In this document: positions 1 through 7,281 of the stretch, one piece after another | Layout: every line of letters begins with the position of its first letter | Numbering within the stretch: the first letter of the stretch is position 1 | Source: Solirubrobacteraceae bacterium | GTDB lineage: Bacteria; Actinomycetota; Thermoleophilia; Solirubrobacterales; Solirubrobacteraceae | Length of the DNA: 14,014 nucleotides | Assembly (NCBI GenBank): GCA_030038955.1 | Contig: JASHQV010000181.1 | Span: 1 to 14,014, forward strand | Direction of reading: 5' to 3' | Program-made: the position numbers and the translations under genes | Notes under the pieces: model-generated | Told to the model about the DNA's origin: nothing | Databases searched by the model: none | What the model saw: the letters and a program-made list of their open reading frames with translations, nothing else

Positions 1-1
1 A

Positions 2-706
2 GCCGTGTTCATGGAGCCGGTCATCGGCGCCGGCGGCGTGCACCCTCCGAGCCCGGGCTACCTCGAGGGCGTCGCCGAGCTCTGCAGGCGAACCGGAGTG
101 CTGCTGGTAGCGGACGCGGTGGTCTGCGCGTTCGGTCGCCTCGGCACCTGGTTCGGGGTCGAGCGGTGGAACGTGGAGCCAGCGATGATCGTGTTCGCGA
201 AGGGCGTGACCAGTGGTTACCTGCCGTTGGGCGGCGTGATCGTCTCCGAGCGGGTCGCCGAGCCCTTCTGGCACGAGTCCGGCGGACCCGTCTTCAGGCA
301 CGGCCCGACGTACGCCGGTCACCCGACTTGCTGCGCCGCCGCGGTCGCCAACATCGAGCTGCTCGAGCGCGATCATCTGATCGAGCGGGGGCGCGAGCAG
401 GAGCAGGTGCTGCTCGATGCGCTCGCGCCGCTTGCCGGGCACGAGCTCGTGTCCGAAGTGCGAGGCGGCATGGGTACGATGGCCGCCGTCGAGCTCACCG
501 CTGAGGTCTGCCAGCGTCATCCTCGTGCCGTCGCCACCGTGATGATGGGCGCACGCACGGCTGGGGTCCTGGTACGTCCTGGAGCTACCGCCGTGTCCGT
601 GTCGCCGCCGCTCACCGCCGGTCGCGAGCACTTCGAGATGATCGCGCAGGCCATCGATCACGGCCTGAACGCGCTACGAACCGCGGGTGCGCTGGTGGCC
701 GAATAG
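2..706 (+). CDS. Class III PLP-dependent aminotransferase, C-terminal part (5' end outside window)
   Basis: The protein transfers an amino group between an amine or amino acid and a keto acid using pyridoxal phosphate; the substrate cannot be read from this fragment. The reading frame is open to the left edge, so the N-terminus is missing. Counting from the GTG at position 5, the order is EPVIGAGG (4-11), the cofactor-contact stretch LLVADAVVCAFGRLG (33-47), the Schiff-base lysine K66 in FAKGVTSGY, and the GPTYAGHP loop (100-107), all in the order known for class III enzymes. One oddity is visible: the usual Asp-Glu pair before the FGR motif reads Asp-Ala (D37-A38). Asp37, which should contact the pyridine nitrogen, is kept. 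The TAG stop is one base from the stop of the convergent thiamine-diphosphate enzyme gene, with no room for a terminator between them. Family assignment is firm; specificity is unknown. Confidence 0.93.
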   Translation, partial: AVFMEPVIGAGGVHPPSPGYLEGVAELCRRTGVLLVADAVVCAFGRLGTWFGVERWNVEPAMIVFAKGVTSGYLPLGGVIVSERVAEPFWHESGGPVFRHGPTYAGHPTCCAAAVANIELLERDHLIERGREQEQVLLDALAPLAGHELVSEVRGGMGTMAAVELTAEVCQRHPRAVATVMMGARTAGVLVRPGATAVSVSPPLTAGREHFEMIAQAIDHGLNALRTAGALVAE

Positions 707-707
707 A

Positions 708-2264
708 TCAGAGCGGGACGGACGCCTCGATCAGATGCGGGCCAGCGTCCGCGAGCGTCTGCACGAGCGTTCCGGTCAGCTGCTCCGCGGTGTCGACGCG
801 TCGCGATGGGATACCGAGTCCCGCGCCGAGCTTGACGAAATCGAGGTTTGGATCCCCGAGCTCGATCAGCGTCCTGGCTGTTCGCCCGGTGCTTCGTCCG
901 TTCAGGCGCGTTAGCTCGGCGCCGAGGATCCCGTAGGCACGGTTGTTGAAGATCACGACGGTGACATTGAGCCGCTCGCGCGCCATCGTCCAAAGGGACT
1001 GGATCGTGTACAGAGCCGAGCCGTCGGCCTCGAGCGCGATCACCGGGCGATCCGGACAGGCTACCGCCGCCCCAACCGCGACTGGCAGCCCCTGGCCGAT
1101 CGCGCCCCCGGTCAGAGTGAGCAGGTCATGCTTCGGGGCGCCTCCGGTGCTGGCCGCTAAGGTCGCTGTCGACGTGATCCCCTCGTCAGACAGGATCGCC
1201 CCGTCAGGCAGAGTCGCGCCAATCGCTTGGCAGACCTTCTCCGGGGTGAGCGGTCCCCGTGGCCGCGGCGGCGTCGAGCGCGGTTGCAGAATCGGCTTGA
1301 CGCCCGCTGCCCCCAGCACGTCAGCGAGCTGATCTAGGCTGCGAGGCACATCAGACGCGGGCGACGAGAGCTCGGTCAGCTCGCAGCCATCGGGCACCAG
1401 AGAGCTCTCCTTGCCGGGATAGGCAAAAAACGAGACGGGTGCTCTTGCGCCCGCCAAGATCAGCCGTTCGAGCCCGTCGAGCTGCCGATGGACGAGTTCG
1501 GGCCAGTACGCGAGCCGCTCCACTGCCGGCAGGCCGGCGCCGCGTTCCAGGCGGGCCGCGCTCCTCTCGGCGAACAGCCTTGCCCCGGTGGCGGCAGCGA
1601 TGCGCGCGGCTGCGATCAGGCCGCGCTCGCGAAGGGCTGCGCCGCCGAGCAGAATCCCCGTGCGTTGGCTGGCTCGGATCGCCTTGGCGGCATCCTCGAC
1701 GAGGTTTCCTGGGATCGCCGGTGGAGCGACCCGCGCGGGCGCCGCGCTTGGTTGCGCACGTTCCTGCCAGAACACATCCGCAGGCACGATCAGCGTCGCT
1801 ACTTGGCCAGGTGGTCCGACGGCGGCGGTGATCGCCTCGGCCACGTCGCGAGCGAGGTCTTCACTCCTTTCGGATCTCCACACCCATGTCGAGACGTTTC
1901 GTGCGACGGTTTCGATGTCGGACTGCAGCGGGGCGTCGTGCTGTCGGTGGTAGGTTGCATGATCGCCGACGATGTTGACCACCGGCACCTTCGCGCGACG
2001 GGCATTGTGGAGGTTCGCTAGCCCATTACCGAGCCCTGGTCCGAGGTGCAGAAGCGTCGCGGCGGGCGCCTCACGCATCCGTGCATAGCCATCGGCTGCC
2101 CCTGTCGCGACGCCTTCGAACAGAGTCGGAATCGCGCGCATCTCCGGCACCGCATCGAGCGCGGCGACGAAGTGCAGCTCCGAGGTACCTGGGTTGGTGA
2201 AGCACGTGTCGACCCCCAAGTCGACGAGCGTGCGGATCAATGCGTCAGCGCCGTTGGGCATCAC
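708..2264 (-). CDS. Thiamine-diphosphate enzyme, acetolactate synthase/benzoylformate decarboxylase type
   Basis: This is a 518-residue enzyme of the TPP-dependent decarboxylase/carboligase superfamily. The N-terminal pyrimidine-binding domain begins FTNPGTSELHF (22-32) and carries the cofactor-activating glutamate E50 in LFEGVATGAADGYARM. A central domain follows, then the C-terminal diphosphate-binding domain. Its metal motif runs from E412-A413-D414-G415 to N440-N441; the usual GDG reads ADG. The layout and length resemble the mycobacterial protein annotated IlvX rather than true biosynthetic acetolactate synthase (IlvB, usually longer), and no IlvN-type regulatory subunit lies nearby. It may therefore act on another 2-keto acid. 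Translation may start at GTG 2264 or the adjacent ATG 2261; neither has a clear ribosome-binding site. The gene is divergent from the acyl-CoA ligase with about 110 bp between them, and convergent with the aminotransferase. Superfamily is certain; reaction is inferred. Confidence 0.9.
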   Translation of the reverse strand: MMPNGADALIRTLVDLGVDTCFTNPGTSELHFVAALDAVPEMRAIPTLFEGVATGAADGYARMREAPAATLLHLGPGLGNGLANLHNARRAKVPVVNIVGDHATYHRQHDAPLQSDIETVARNVSTWVWRSERSEDLARDVAEAITAAVGPPGQVATLIVPADVFWQERAQPSAAPARVAPPAIPGNLVEDAAKAIRASQRTGILLGGAALRERGLIAAARIAAATGARLFAERSAARLERGAGLPAVERLAYWPELVHRQLDGLERLILAGARAPVSFFAYPGKESSLVPDGCELTELSSPASDVPRSLDQLADVLGAAGVKPILQPRSTPPRPRGPLTPEKVCQAIGATLPDGAILSDEGITSTATLAASTGGAPKHDLLTLTGGAIGQGLPVAVGAAVACPDRPVIALEADGSALYTIQSLWTMARERLNVTVVIFNNRAYGILGAELTRLNGRSTGRTARTLIELGDPNLDFVKLGAGLGIPSRRVDTAEQLTGTLVQTLADAGPHLIEASVPL

Positions 2265-2375
2265 GGGTGGGGGTCAGGATCGCACGCACTCCTCTCCACC
2301 GGCCAGCATCGCGACGAAAGACGATCGACCCACGGAGCGTTAAATGGGACGGGGCTAACGAAAGTGAGGAAAGCC

Positions 2376-3986
2376 GTGCTGAACGGCCTGATGATGGACG
2401 ACTTTCAGCTGTCGCTGACGACCTTCGTCGAGCGGGCCGAGCGACTGAACTGCTCGCAAGCGGTCGTGTCACGCCGCCCTGACGCTTCACTGCGTCGCAC
2501 GACCCTGGGCGAGTGCGCTGACCGCGCCCGTCGGCTCGCAAGCGGGCTCGCAGGCCTGGGCGTCGGTGATGGCGATCGCGTCGCGACGCTGCTGTGGAAC
2601 CAGACTGAGCACCTCGAGCTCTACTTTGCGGTCCCTTCGATGGGAGCCGTGGTCCACACGCTCAACCCGCGACTGAGCGCCGACGAGCTGAGCTACATCG
2701 CTGCCGACGCCGAGGACCGTGTGATCGTCGTCGACGAGTCCCTGGTCGACGTCGTCGAATCGATCGAGTGGAGCTTCGAGCACGTGATCATTGTCTCCGA
2801 TTCCGGCTGCGCACCGGCCGGAACGATGCGATACGAGTCGTTGATCGCGCCGTCACAGCGAATGAGCTGGCCGGCGATAGAGGAGCGACGTGCCGCCGCG
2901 ATGTGCTACACGTCGGGCACAACGGGTCGGCCGAAGGGAGTGGTCTATTCGCATCGGGCGCTCGTCCTGCACTCGCTCGTGCTGCCGCTACCGGACACTT
3001 TCGGCATCAGCTCGCGCGACGTGATCATGCCCGTGGTTCCCATGTTCCACGTCAATGCGTGGGGCTTGCCGTTCGTGGCAGCGTTTACCGGTGCGGCTCT
3101 GGTGCTCCCTGGACCACGCCTGGATCCCGTCAGCCTGCTGGACCTGCTTGCCGGCGAGCGCGTGACGCTGACGGCCGGCGTGCCGACCGTGTTCATGGGC
3201 GTCCTGGACGCGCTCGATGCAGAGCCCGACCGATGGGACCTCGGATCGCTGAAACGCGTCAACCTGGGTGGCGCGGCGATTCCGACGAGCCTGATTGAGG
3301 GTTTCGATCGTCACGGCCTGACGATCGTCCAAGGATGGGGAATGACGGAGACCTCGCCGCTCGGGACCGTCTGCCGTCTATCCCCCGATCTGGAGACCGC
3401 CGATGCAGCCGCACAGCATGAGTATCGCGCCCGCGCGGGAACTCCGATCCCGCTGATCGAGATCCGCGCCCGTAGCGAGGATGGGACGCTGATCCCGTGG
3501 GACGATCAGGCGCTCGGAGAGCTTGAGATCCGCGGTCCGTGGGTCGCGGCCGCCTACCATCACGGGACCGGTAGCGACAAGTTCACCGATGATGGCTGGT
3601 TGAGGACGGGCGACGTCGTCCGCATCAACGAGCGCGGATGCATGCGGATCTGCGATCGAGCCAAGGACCTGATCAAGTCCGGCGGTGAATGGATCTCCTC
3701 GGTTGACCTCGAGAACCGACTGATGACTCACGGTGCTGTCGCAGAAGCCGCAGTGATCGCGATTCCCGACGAGAGATGGGGTGAGCGCCCGCTGGCTGCG
3801 GTCGTCCTGCACGATGGCATGAGCGTCGCCCCCGAAGAGCTCCGCGCCCACCTCGGCAATCAGTTTGCGAGATGGCAGCTGCCCGACCGGATCGAGTTCG
3901 TCGATGCGATCCCGCGGACCGCAACGGGCAAGTTCAAGAAGACCGCCCTGCGCGAGCAGTTCGTGCACGCCGCCTGCTTGATCTAG
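2376..3986 (+). CDS. AMP-forming fatty-acyl-CoA ligase (FadD/AlkK-like)
   Basis: This 536-residue enzyme activates a fatty or other carboxylic acid as an acyl-AMP and transfers it to CoA. It carries the adenylate-forming P-loop YTSGTTGRPKG (178-188), the GWGMTETSP motif (320-328), the hinge region DGWLRTGD, and the C-terminal adenylation lysine K519 in TATGKFKK. Length and the start MLNGLMMDDFQLSL resemble the AlkK-type medium/long-chain acyl-CoA synthetases. The frame is open further upstream, but those residues run antisense into the neighbouring gene and do not resemble the family. I chose GTG 2376 because GAGGA (2366-2370) sits 5 bases before it. It is divergent from the thiamine-diphosphate enzyme gene and convergent with HMG-CoA reductase. 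Chain length cannot be inferred. The adenylate-forming assignment is very secure. Confidence 0.92.
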   Translation: MLNGLMMDDFQLSLTTFVERAERLNCSQAVVSRRPDASLRRTTLGECADRARRLASGLAGLGVGDGDRVATLLWNQTEHLELYFAVPSMGAVVHTLNPRLSADELSYIAADAEDRVIVVDESLVDVVESIEWSFEHVIIVSDSGCAPAGTMRYESLIAPSQRMSWPAIEERRAAAMCYTSGTTGRPKGVVYSHRALVLHSLVLPLPDTFGISSRDVIMPVVPMFHVNAWGLPFVAAFTGAALVLPGPRLDPVSLLDLLAGERVTLTAGVPTVFMGVLDALDAEPDRWDLGSLKRVNLGGAAIPTSLIEGFDRHGLTIVQGWGMTETSPLGTVCRLSPDLETADAAAQHEYRARAGTPIPLIEIRARSEDGTLIPWDDQALGELEIRGPWVAAAYHHGTGSDKFTDDGWLRTGDVVRINERGCMRICDRAKDLIKSGGEWISSVDLENRLMTHGAVAEAAVIAIPDERWGERPLAAVVLHDGMSVAPEELRAHLGNQFARWQLPDRIEFVDAIPRTATGKFKKTALREQFVHAACLI

Positions 3987-4006
3987 ATCTACGTTCCGCG
4001 AAAGGA

Positions 4007-4034
4007 CTCGCGCGACTGGGCTCGCGGGACTGAG
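4007..4034. repeat. 14-bp imperfect tandem repeat between two convergent genes
   Basis: Units 4007-4020 and 4021-4034 match at 12 of 14 positions (CTCGCGCGACTGGG and CTCGCGGGACTGAG). A small inverted repeat, CGCGA (3997-4001) and TCGCG (4008-4012), overlaps the first unit. The 58-bp gap between the acyl-CoA ligase and HMG-CoA reductase stops holds nothing else. The hairpin is too weak to call as a terminator. Confidence 0.6.
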
Positions 4035-4044
4035 GAGCTACCGG

Positions 4045-5313
4045 CTAACGGTTACGACCGAGGCGTTCGTGACTCGGGACCCAGTTGCCGGCGATCACCG
4101 CGGAGGTCAACGACACCTCGCCAGCGAGCACGGTACCGGCGCAGACCTCAGCGAGCTTGCGCGCCTTTCCCTCGCCGTAGCAGCCGAGCAGCTCCAGACA
4201 CTCACGCTGCGTGGGCAGCGCCGTGCCGCCGCCGTAGGTGCCCACGATCAGGCTGGTCAGGGTGATCGACCAGTAGTAGTCGCCGTTCTCGAGTAGCCGC
4301 GAATAGGTGATCGCTGCATGTGACTCTGCGATGTTGGCGACGTCCTGGCCGGTGGCGATGAAGACTGCAGTGAGGCCGTTGGCCGCGTGTGCGCTGTTGG
4401 ACGCGGAGCCGGCCAGGAAGCCGCCGACCATGTGGACCTGCCGATAGTCGTAGACCGATTTGGTGTCGACACCCGTTATCCGTTGCAGGACGTCGTCTTT
4501 GATCACTGCCTCGGCAACGACGCGCTTCCCGCGGGTCAGGAGCATGTTGATGTGCGAGTGCTTCTTGTCGGTGTCGATCGCGCCGGTCAACGCGTACTTG
4601 GCGCCGCCTGGATAGTTCGCCGTGATCCACTCGCACGCGGCGTGCGTCGCCTTCGCGGTCATGTTCTGACCGGCGGCATCACCCGTTGTGAAGTTGGCAC
4701 GGAGATAGAGCAGCGGACCAACTTGGTACTTCCCGATATAGGTGAGCTTGCCCGAGTCCGTAGTCGCCTCAGCTACTGTTCGGATCTCCTCCTCGTGCTG
4801 ATCGACCCAGCGGCCGAACTCGCGCGCATCCATCGCGTTGTCGAAGATGAACACAGGCGCGCGCTGCATGCTGTCCTCGACCACGGTGGTCTTGACGCCG
4901 CCACATTCGCTCAGCAGGCGCATTCCGCGGTTGTAGCTTGCGACGAGCGTGCCCTCGGTGGTCGCAAGCGGCACGTAGAAGTTACCCCGAGCCTGCTCGC
5001 CCTTGATCAGTAGCGGACCCGCTACACCGATCGGCACCTGCGCAACGCCGGAGAAGTTCTCGACGTTTCCTGGGAGCACATCGGGGTCGAGCGAGAACTG
5101 CCCGACATGCTCGAGGCTTACTCCAGTTTGTTCACGCAGGAACTCTCGGCGGTGAGCCGCCATGCCGGGCGTGTAGTCGTTTTGCTTGTCGCGTGGGACA
5201 CGTGGGGCAGCGGCTGGCCGTGCCGGCACAAGCGTGAGCTCTGGCTCCGGAACATCGATCGTGTCCGGTTGGACCTCGCCCGGCATCAGTCGTACGGCTG
5301 TATTCCGCGTCAT
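4045..5313 (-). CDS. Hydroxymethylglutaryl-CoA reductase (class I-like)
   Basis: It reduces HMG-CoA to mevalonate with NAD(P)H, the committing step of mevalonate-route isoprenoid synthesis. All four catalytic residues known for the family are present: Glu in PLATTEGTLVAS (E120), Lys in TDKK (K250), Asp in ATGQDVAN (D324) and the C-terminal His in PSHERLG (H415). The HMG-CoA contact ENFSGVAQVPIGVAGPL (85-101) and the nucleotide-site motif GDAAGQNM (211-218) are also intact. The 422 residues include a Pro/Ala-rich N-terminal extension of about 45 residues before the conserved DYTPGMAAHRREFL; there is no membrane anchor. Start ATG 5313 has only a weak AGGCGAG upstream. No other mevalonate gene (HMG-CoA synthase, mevalonate kinase, decarboxylase) is in the window, so the gene stands alone here. 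The enzyme call is secure; the pathway in this organism is inferred. Confidence 0.94.
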   Translation of the reverse strand: MTRNTAVRLMPGEVQPDTIDVPEPELTLVPARPAAAPRVPRDKQNDYTPGMAAHRREFLREQTGVSLEHVGQFSLDPDVLPGNVENFSGVAQVPIGVAGPLLIKGEQARGNFYVPLATTEGTLVASYNRGMRLLSECGGVKTTVVEDSMQRAPVFIFDNAMDAREFGRWVDQHEEEIRTVAEATTDSGKLTYIGKYQVGPLLYLRANFTTGDAAGQNMTAKATHAACEWITANYPGGAKYALTGAIDTDKKHSHINMLLTRGKRVVAEAVIKDDVLQRITGVDTKSVYDYRQVHMVGGFLAGSASNSAHAANGLTAVFIATGQDVANIAESHAAITYSRLLENGDYYWSITLTSLIVGTYGGGTALPTQRECLELLGCYGEGKARKLAEVCAGTVLAGEVSLTSAVIAGNWVPSHERLGRNR

Positions 5314-5400
5314 CTCTACTCGCCTGAGAAACGTGTGACGGCGCGGTCCGCTTCTGTGGCTGCGGTAACGCTCGCTCGCAAGCCTCGTCGGCGGCCCGAC

Positions 5401-5429
5401 GTTGTATGGGCAACAGTTCAGCTGTCGAA
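5401..5429 (-). promoter_or_regulatory. Candidate promoter for HMG-CoA reductase
   Basis: On the minus strand TTCGAC (5429-5424) and TACAAC (5406-5401) are separated by exactly 17 bases, a reasonable sigma-70-type pair about 90 bases upstream of the HMG-CoA reductase start. This lies in the 124-bp divergent gap (5314-5437) shared with the acetyltransferase gene. The pattern match is moderate and there is no further support. Confidence 0.3.
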
Positions 5430-5437
5430 CATGAACG

Positions 5438-6223
5438 ATGGAACCCGCAACGGTAGCCCAGCCACTGAGACCGCCTTTCGATGAGGGCGCGGAGTCCGTG
5501 CGGCCGCAGTCGTCGCTCTGGATGCTGCGGCGAACGAGCTACGTGCTTCGGACGGAGGGGCTTCGCTCGCTCGCACGCAGAGCGCTGGGCAGGACCGTGT
5601 ACGGTCGGATGGCCGTGCTCCAGCTGGATCTCGATGACACGGCGCTTGATCACTCGAGTCCGGTCTCACTGAACGTCCAAAGGCTTCGTCCCGAGCACTT
5701 CCGAACGTATCTCAGCGTTCGTCCTGACCTCGCCGGCGGCGAGATCGAGCGTCGCATTGCGCGCGGTGACCGATGCTACGTGACGTGGACCGCCGGACAG
5801 ATCACGTCATCGATCTGGTTCGGGTCCGGGTCTGTGCGGATGACAGAGCTCGCCGCTTCGATGGAGCTCGAGTCGGATCAGGCCTTCTGCTACGACAACT
5901 GGACGACACCCGAGCTGCGGGGTCAGAACATCTCAGCCACCCGCGAGGCGTCTACCTGCGCAATCCTCCGCGATGCCGGCTACCGCTCGCTGGTTGGTCA
6001 CTTCTTCGTAAGGAATGCAGCGGCCCTGAGACCGCCGATGAAGCTCGGCTTCAAACGCGTTGCCGTGCTGACCAGCATCAGGCTTGGATGGCTGCGGCTC
6101 GATCACACCAAGTGGAGTGATGGCGCCAGCGAGTGGAAGCTGGGTCGACACCGCCGCGGCGGGATCAGGCTCTCCGGTCCGCCAGCACTGCGGCTAATCG
6201 CCCGTAGCTCCGGCTTTCGGTAG
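5438..6223 (+). CDS. GNAT-type N-acetyltransferase, substrate unknown
   Basis: The 261-residue protein has a GNAT-like C-terminal half: the acyl-CoA-binding loop follows a beta strand at CYDNWTTPELRGQNIS (151-166, with R161-G162-Q163-N164), then a helix, then HFFVRNAAALRPPMKLGFKRV (188-208). That last stretch is the typical N-x-A-A...K-L-G-F ending of the fold. The N-terminal 60 residues are basic and not recognisable. It probably acylates an amine; the substrate is not readable. ATG 5438 lacks a good ribosome-binding site. GTG 5498, with GAGGG nine bases upstream, is an alternative. It is divergent from HMG-CoA reductase. Its stop codon lies inside a tandem duplication (6204-6235); without the duplicated copy the frame would read on for a few residues. 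An amino-sugar or cell-envelope role is possible but rests only on the later glycan genes, more than 4 kb away. Confidence 0.75.
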   Translation: MEPATVAQPLRPPFDEGAESVRPQSSLWMLRRTSYVLRTEGLRSLARRALGRTVYGRMAVLQLDLDDTALDHSSPVSLNVQRLRPEHFRTYLSVRPDLAGGEIERRIARGDRCYVTWTAGQITSSIWFGSGSVRMTELAASMELESDQAFCYDNWTTPELRGQNISATREASTCAILRDAGYRSLVGHFFVRNAAALRPPMKLGFKRVAVLTSIRLGWLRLDHTKWSDGASEWKLGRHRRGGIRLSGPPALRLIARSSGFR

Positions 6224-6265
6224 CTCCGGCTTTCGTGACCCTGTCTGGCTTTCGTGACGCTGTCT
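6204..6265. repeat. Nested tandem duplications over the acetyltransferase stop codon
   Basis: GTAGCTCCGGCTTTCG occurs twice without gap (6204-6219 and 6220-6235, identical). Overlapping the second copy, the 19-mer GGCTTTCGTGACCCTGTCT (6228-6246) is repeated directly at 6247-6265 with one mismatch (C6240 versus G6259). The TAG stop of the upstream gene (6221-6223) is formed inside the second 16-bp copy. Confidence 0.9.
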
Positions 6266-6325
6266 GAGGCGGTCGCCGCCTTACACAGCCGCATCTGCTC
6301 GCACGGCTGCTGCGGCGACCGCCTC
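6266..6325. terminator. Large inverted repeat between convergent genes, candidate bidirectional terminator
   Basis: Perfect 14-bp arms GAGGCGGTCGCCGC (6266-6279) and its complement (6312-6325) enclose 32 bases. These contain a second inverted repeat, CAGCCG (6286-6291) and CGGCTG (6304-6309). The right arm ends one base before the stop of the sigma factor gene, and the left arm begins about 40 bases after the acetyltransferase stop. No T-run follows on either strand, so intrinsic termination is plausible but not canonical. Confidence 0.6.
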
Positions 6326-6326
6326 C

Positions 6327-7031
6327 TCAAGCGGCCGCGAGCTGGCGCGGTCGGTGGGTCCGCGGAGCGGACTCGAGCCGCTCCAGCTCGCGTTGCAGAG
6401 CTCGACGGCCACGGTGGTGGAGACCGTGTATCGAGCCCTCCGTCCGACCCATGCGGACGGCGATCTCTCCGGGCGTCAGTCCCATCAGGTGTCGCAGGAT
6501 CACGACCTCTCGCTGCTCCTCGGGGAGGGTCGCAAGCGCCACTCGCACCGTCATTGACTCGTCGAGGTCCTCAGCTGAGCTCAGGTTCGGGTCAAGCACG
6601 TTCTCGGTCGGCGTCAGGCGGTTGGCGCGCAGATGATCGATTGCCACGTTCCGAGCTAGACGCAACAGCCAGGCGAAGAACGGGACCCCCCGATCCTGAT
6701 ATTTGCCGATTGCGGTCATCAGCTTCGCGAACACTTGCTGGGTCACATCCTCGGCCTCGTGCTGATCATGCACGATCGAGTTGACGTAGCCGTAGATGTT
6801 GTCCGAGTAGGTGACGTAGAGAAAGCGCAGCGCTTCCCGGTCGCCTTCCTTCGCACGTGCAATCGCCAGGCGGGTCTGCTCGCTGGTCTTTGGCGACTCG
6901 TCGAACTTCAGCCGGGTGCGAAAGCCGATTCTTGCCGGCTTTGCGCCTAAAGCTTCGTTGATCACGATCTCGTCCTTCGGTTGAACGCTTTCGGGCGACT
7001 CGTGCCGGTTAGTTCGCGTTGCGCCGCTCAT
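6327..7031 (-). CDS. ECF-family RNA polymerase sigma factor
   Basis: The 234-residue protein recruits RNA polymerase to alternative promoters. Sigma region 2 spans about 68-138, with the -10-recognition helix around EDVTQQVFAKLM and FFAWLLRLARNVAIDHLRANR. Region 4 spans about 162-214: LPEEQREVVILRHLMGLTPGEIAVRMGRTEGSIHGLHHRGRRAL. It has no region 1 or 3, as usual for ECF factors. ATG 7031 lacks a ribosome-binding site at normal spacing. GTG 6965 (residue 23) has AAGGA seven bases upstream and gives a 212-residue protein that keeps both domains, so it may be the true start. No anti-sigma gene with a zinc-binding domain adjoins it; the divergent neighbour is a membrane histidine kinase. Transcription probably starts from the TTGACC/GATACT pair near 7103-7132, with a 7-bp-arm dyad upstream of it. 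The target regulon is unknown. Confidence 0.93.
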   Translation of the reverse strand: MSGATRTNRHESPESVQPKDEIVINEALGAKPARIGFRTRLKFDESPKTSEQTRLAIARAKEGDREALRFLYVTYSDNIYGYVNSIVHDQHEAEDVTQQVFAKLMTAIGKYQDRGVPFFAWLLRLARNVAIDHLRANRLTPTENVLDPNLSSAEDLDESMTVRVALATLPEEQREVVILRHLMGLTPGEIAVRMGRTEGSIHGLHHRGRRALQRELERLESAPRTHRPRQLAAA

Positions 7032-7102
7032 GCGACGCCGCCGCTGCCCCTCAGCTCGCTTGCCCCGCGAGAGCCGCTCCGCCCTCGCCTTGTTGCCCGG
7101 CG

Positions 7103-7132
7103 AGTATCCAGGTGTCGCCGAGCTGCGGTCAA
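7103..7132 (-). promoter_or_regulatory. Candidate promoter of the sigma factor gene
   Basis: On the minus strand TTGACC (7132-7127) and GATACT (7108-7103) are 18 bases apart, close to the housekeeping consensus. Transcription would start near 7096, upstream of both possible start codons. The CGTTCA-N6-TGAACG dyad is centred about 67 bases upstream of that start, a position where an activator could act. Confidence 0.45.
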
Positions 7133-7153
7133 TGACCGGCCAGGCCCATTGTG

Positions 7154-7173
7154 GCGTTCAGTCGATTGAACGC
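7154..7173. promoter_or_regulatory. Dyad GCGTTCA-N6-TGAACGC, candidate operator shared with the response regulator gene
   Basis: Perfect 7-bp arms (7154-7160, 7167-7173) flank GTCGAT. The core CGTTCA-N6-TGAACG recurs at 10619-10636 upstream of the canonical response regulator gene. It lies in the divergent region between the sigma factor and the histidine kinase. The binding protein is not known; a LuxR/NarL-type dimer is one guess. Confidence 0.55.
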
Positions 7174-7177
7174 TCTA

Positions 7178-7197
7178 CGGAGGAGAAAATTCCTCCG
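7178..7197. promoter_or_regulatory. Inverted repeat CGGAGGA-N6-TCCTCCG
   Basis: Perfect 7-bp arms (7178-7184, 7191-7197) flank GAAAAT. It starts four bases after the preceding dyad and has the same 7-6-7 geometry but a different sequence. It could be a second operator or a hairpin. Its arm includes a Shine-Dalgarno-like GGAGG, but no start codon follows closely. A TATAGT (7218-7223) lies shortly downstream on the plus strand and could be a -10 element for the kinase, though I see no matching -35. Confidence 0.4.
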
Positions 7198-7281
7198 CAC
7201 AGACGGCCGTTATTCGGTATAGTTGACTGCAACGGAAGGAACCTGAACCGTGGGGCGACGATGGGGACCGGTGGAATGCCT

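Noticed and set aside
2046..2375. 110-residue N-terminal extension of the acyl-CoA ligase
   Set aside because: It overlaps the start of the divergent thiamine enzyme gene and does not resemble the family; GTG 2376 has a good ribosome-binding site and gives a normal-length enzyme.
4387..5013. 208-codon plus-strand frame
   Set aside because: Antisense to HMG-CoA reductase, whose catalytic residues are all present on the minus strand.
5416..5436. GTTCA-N11-TGAAC in the HMG-CoA reductase/acetyltransferase gap as a third copy of the shared dyad
   Set aside because: The gap is eleven bases instead of six, placing the half-sites on opposite helix faces compared with the other two copies, and the flanking bases do not match.
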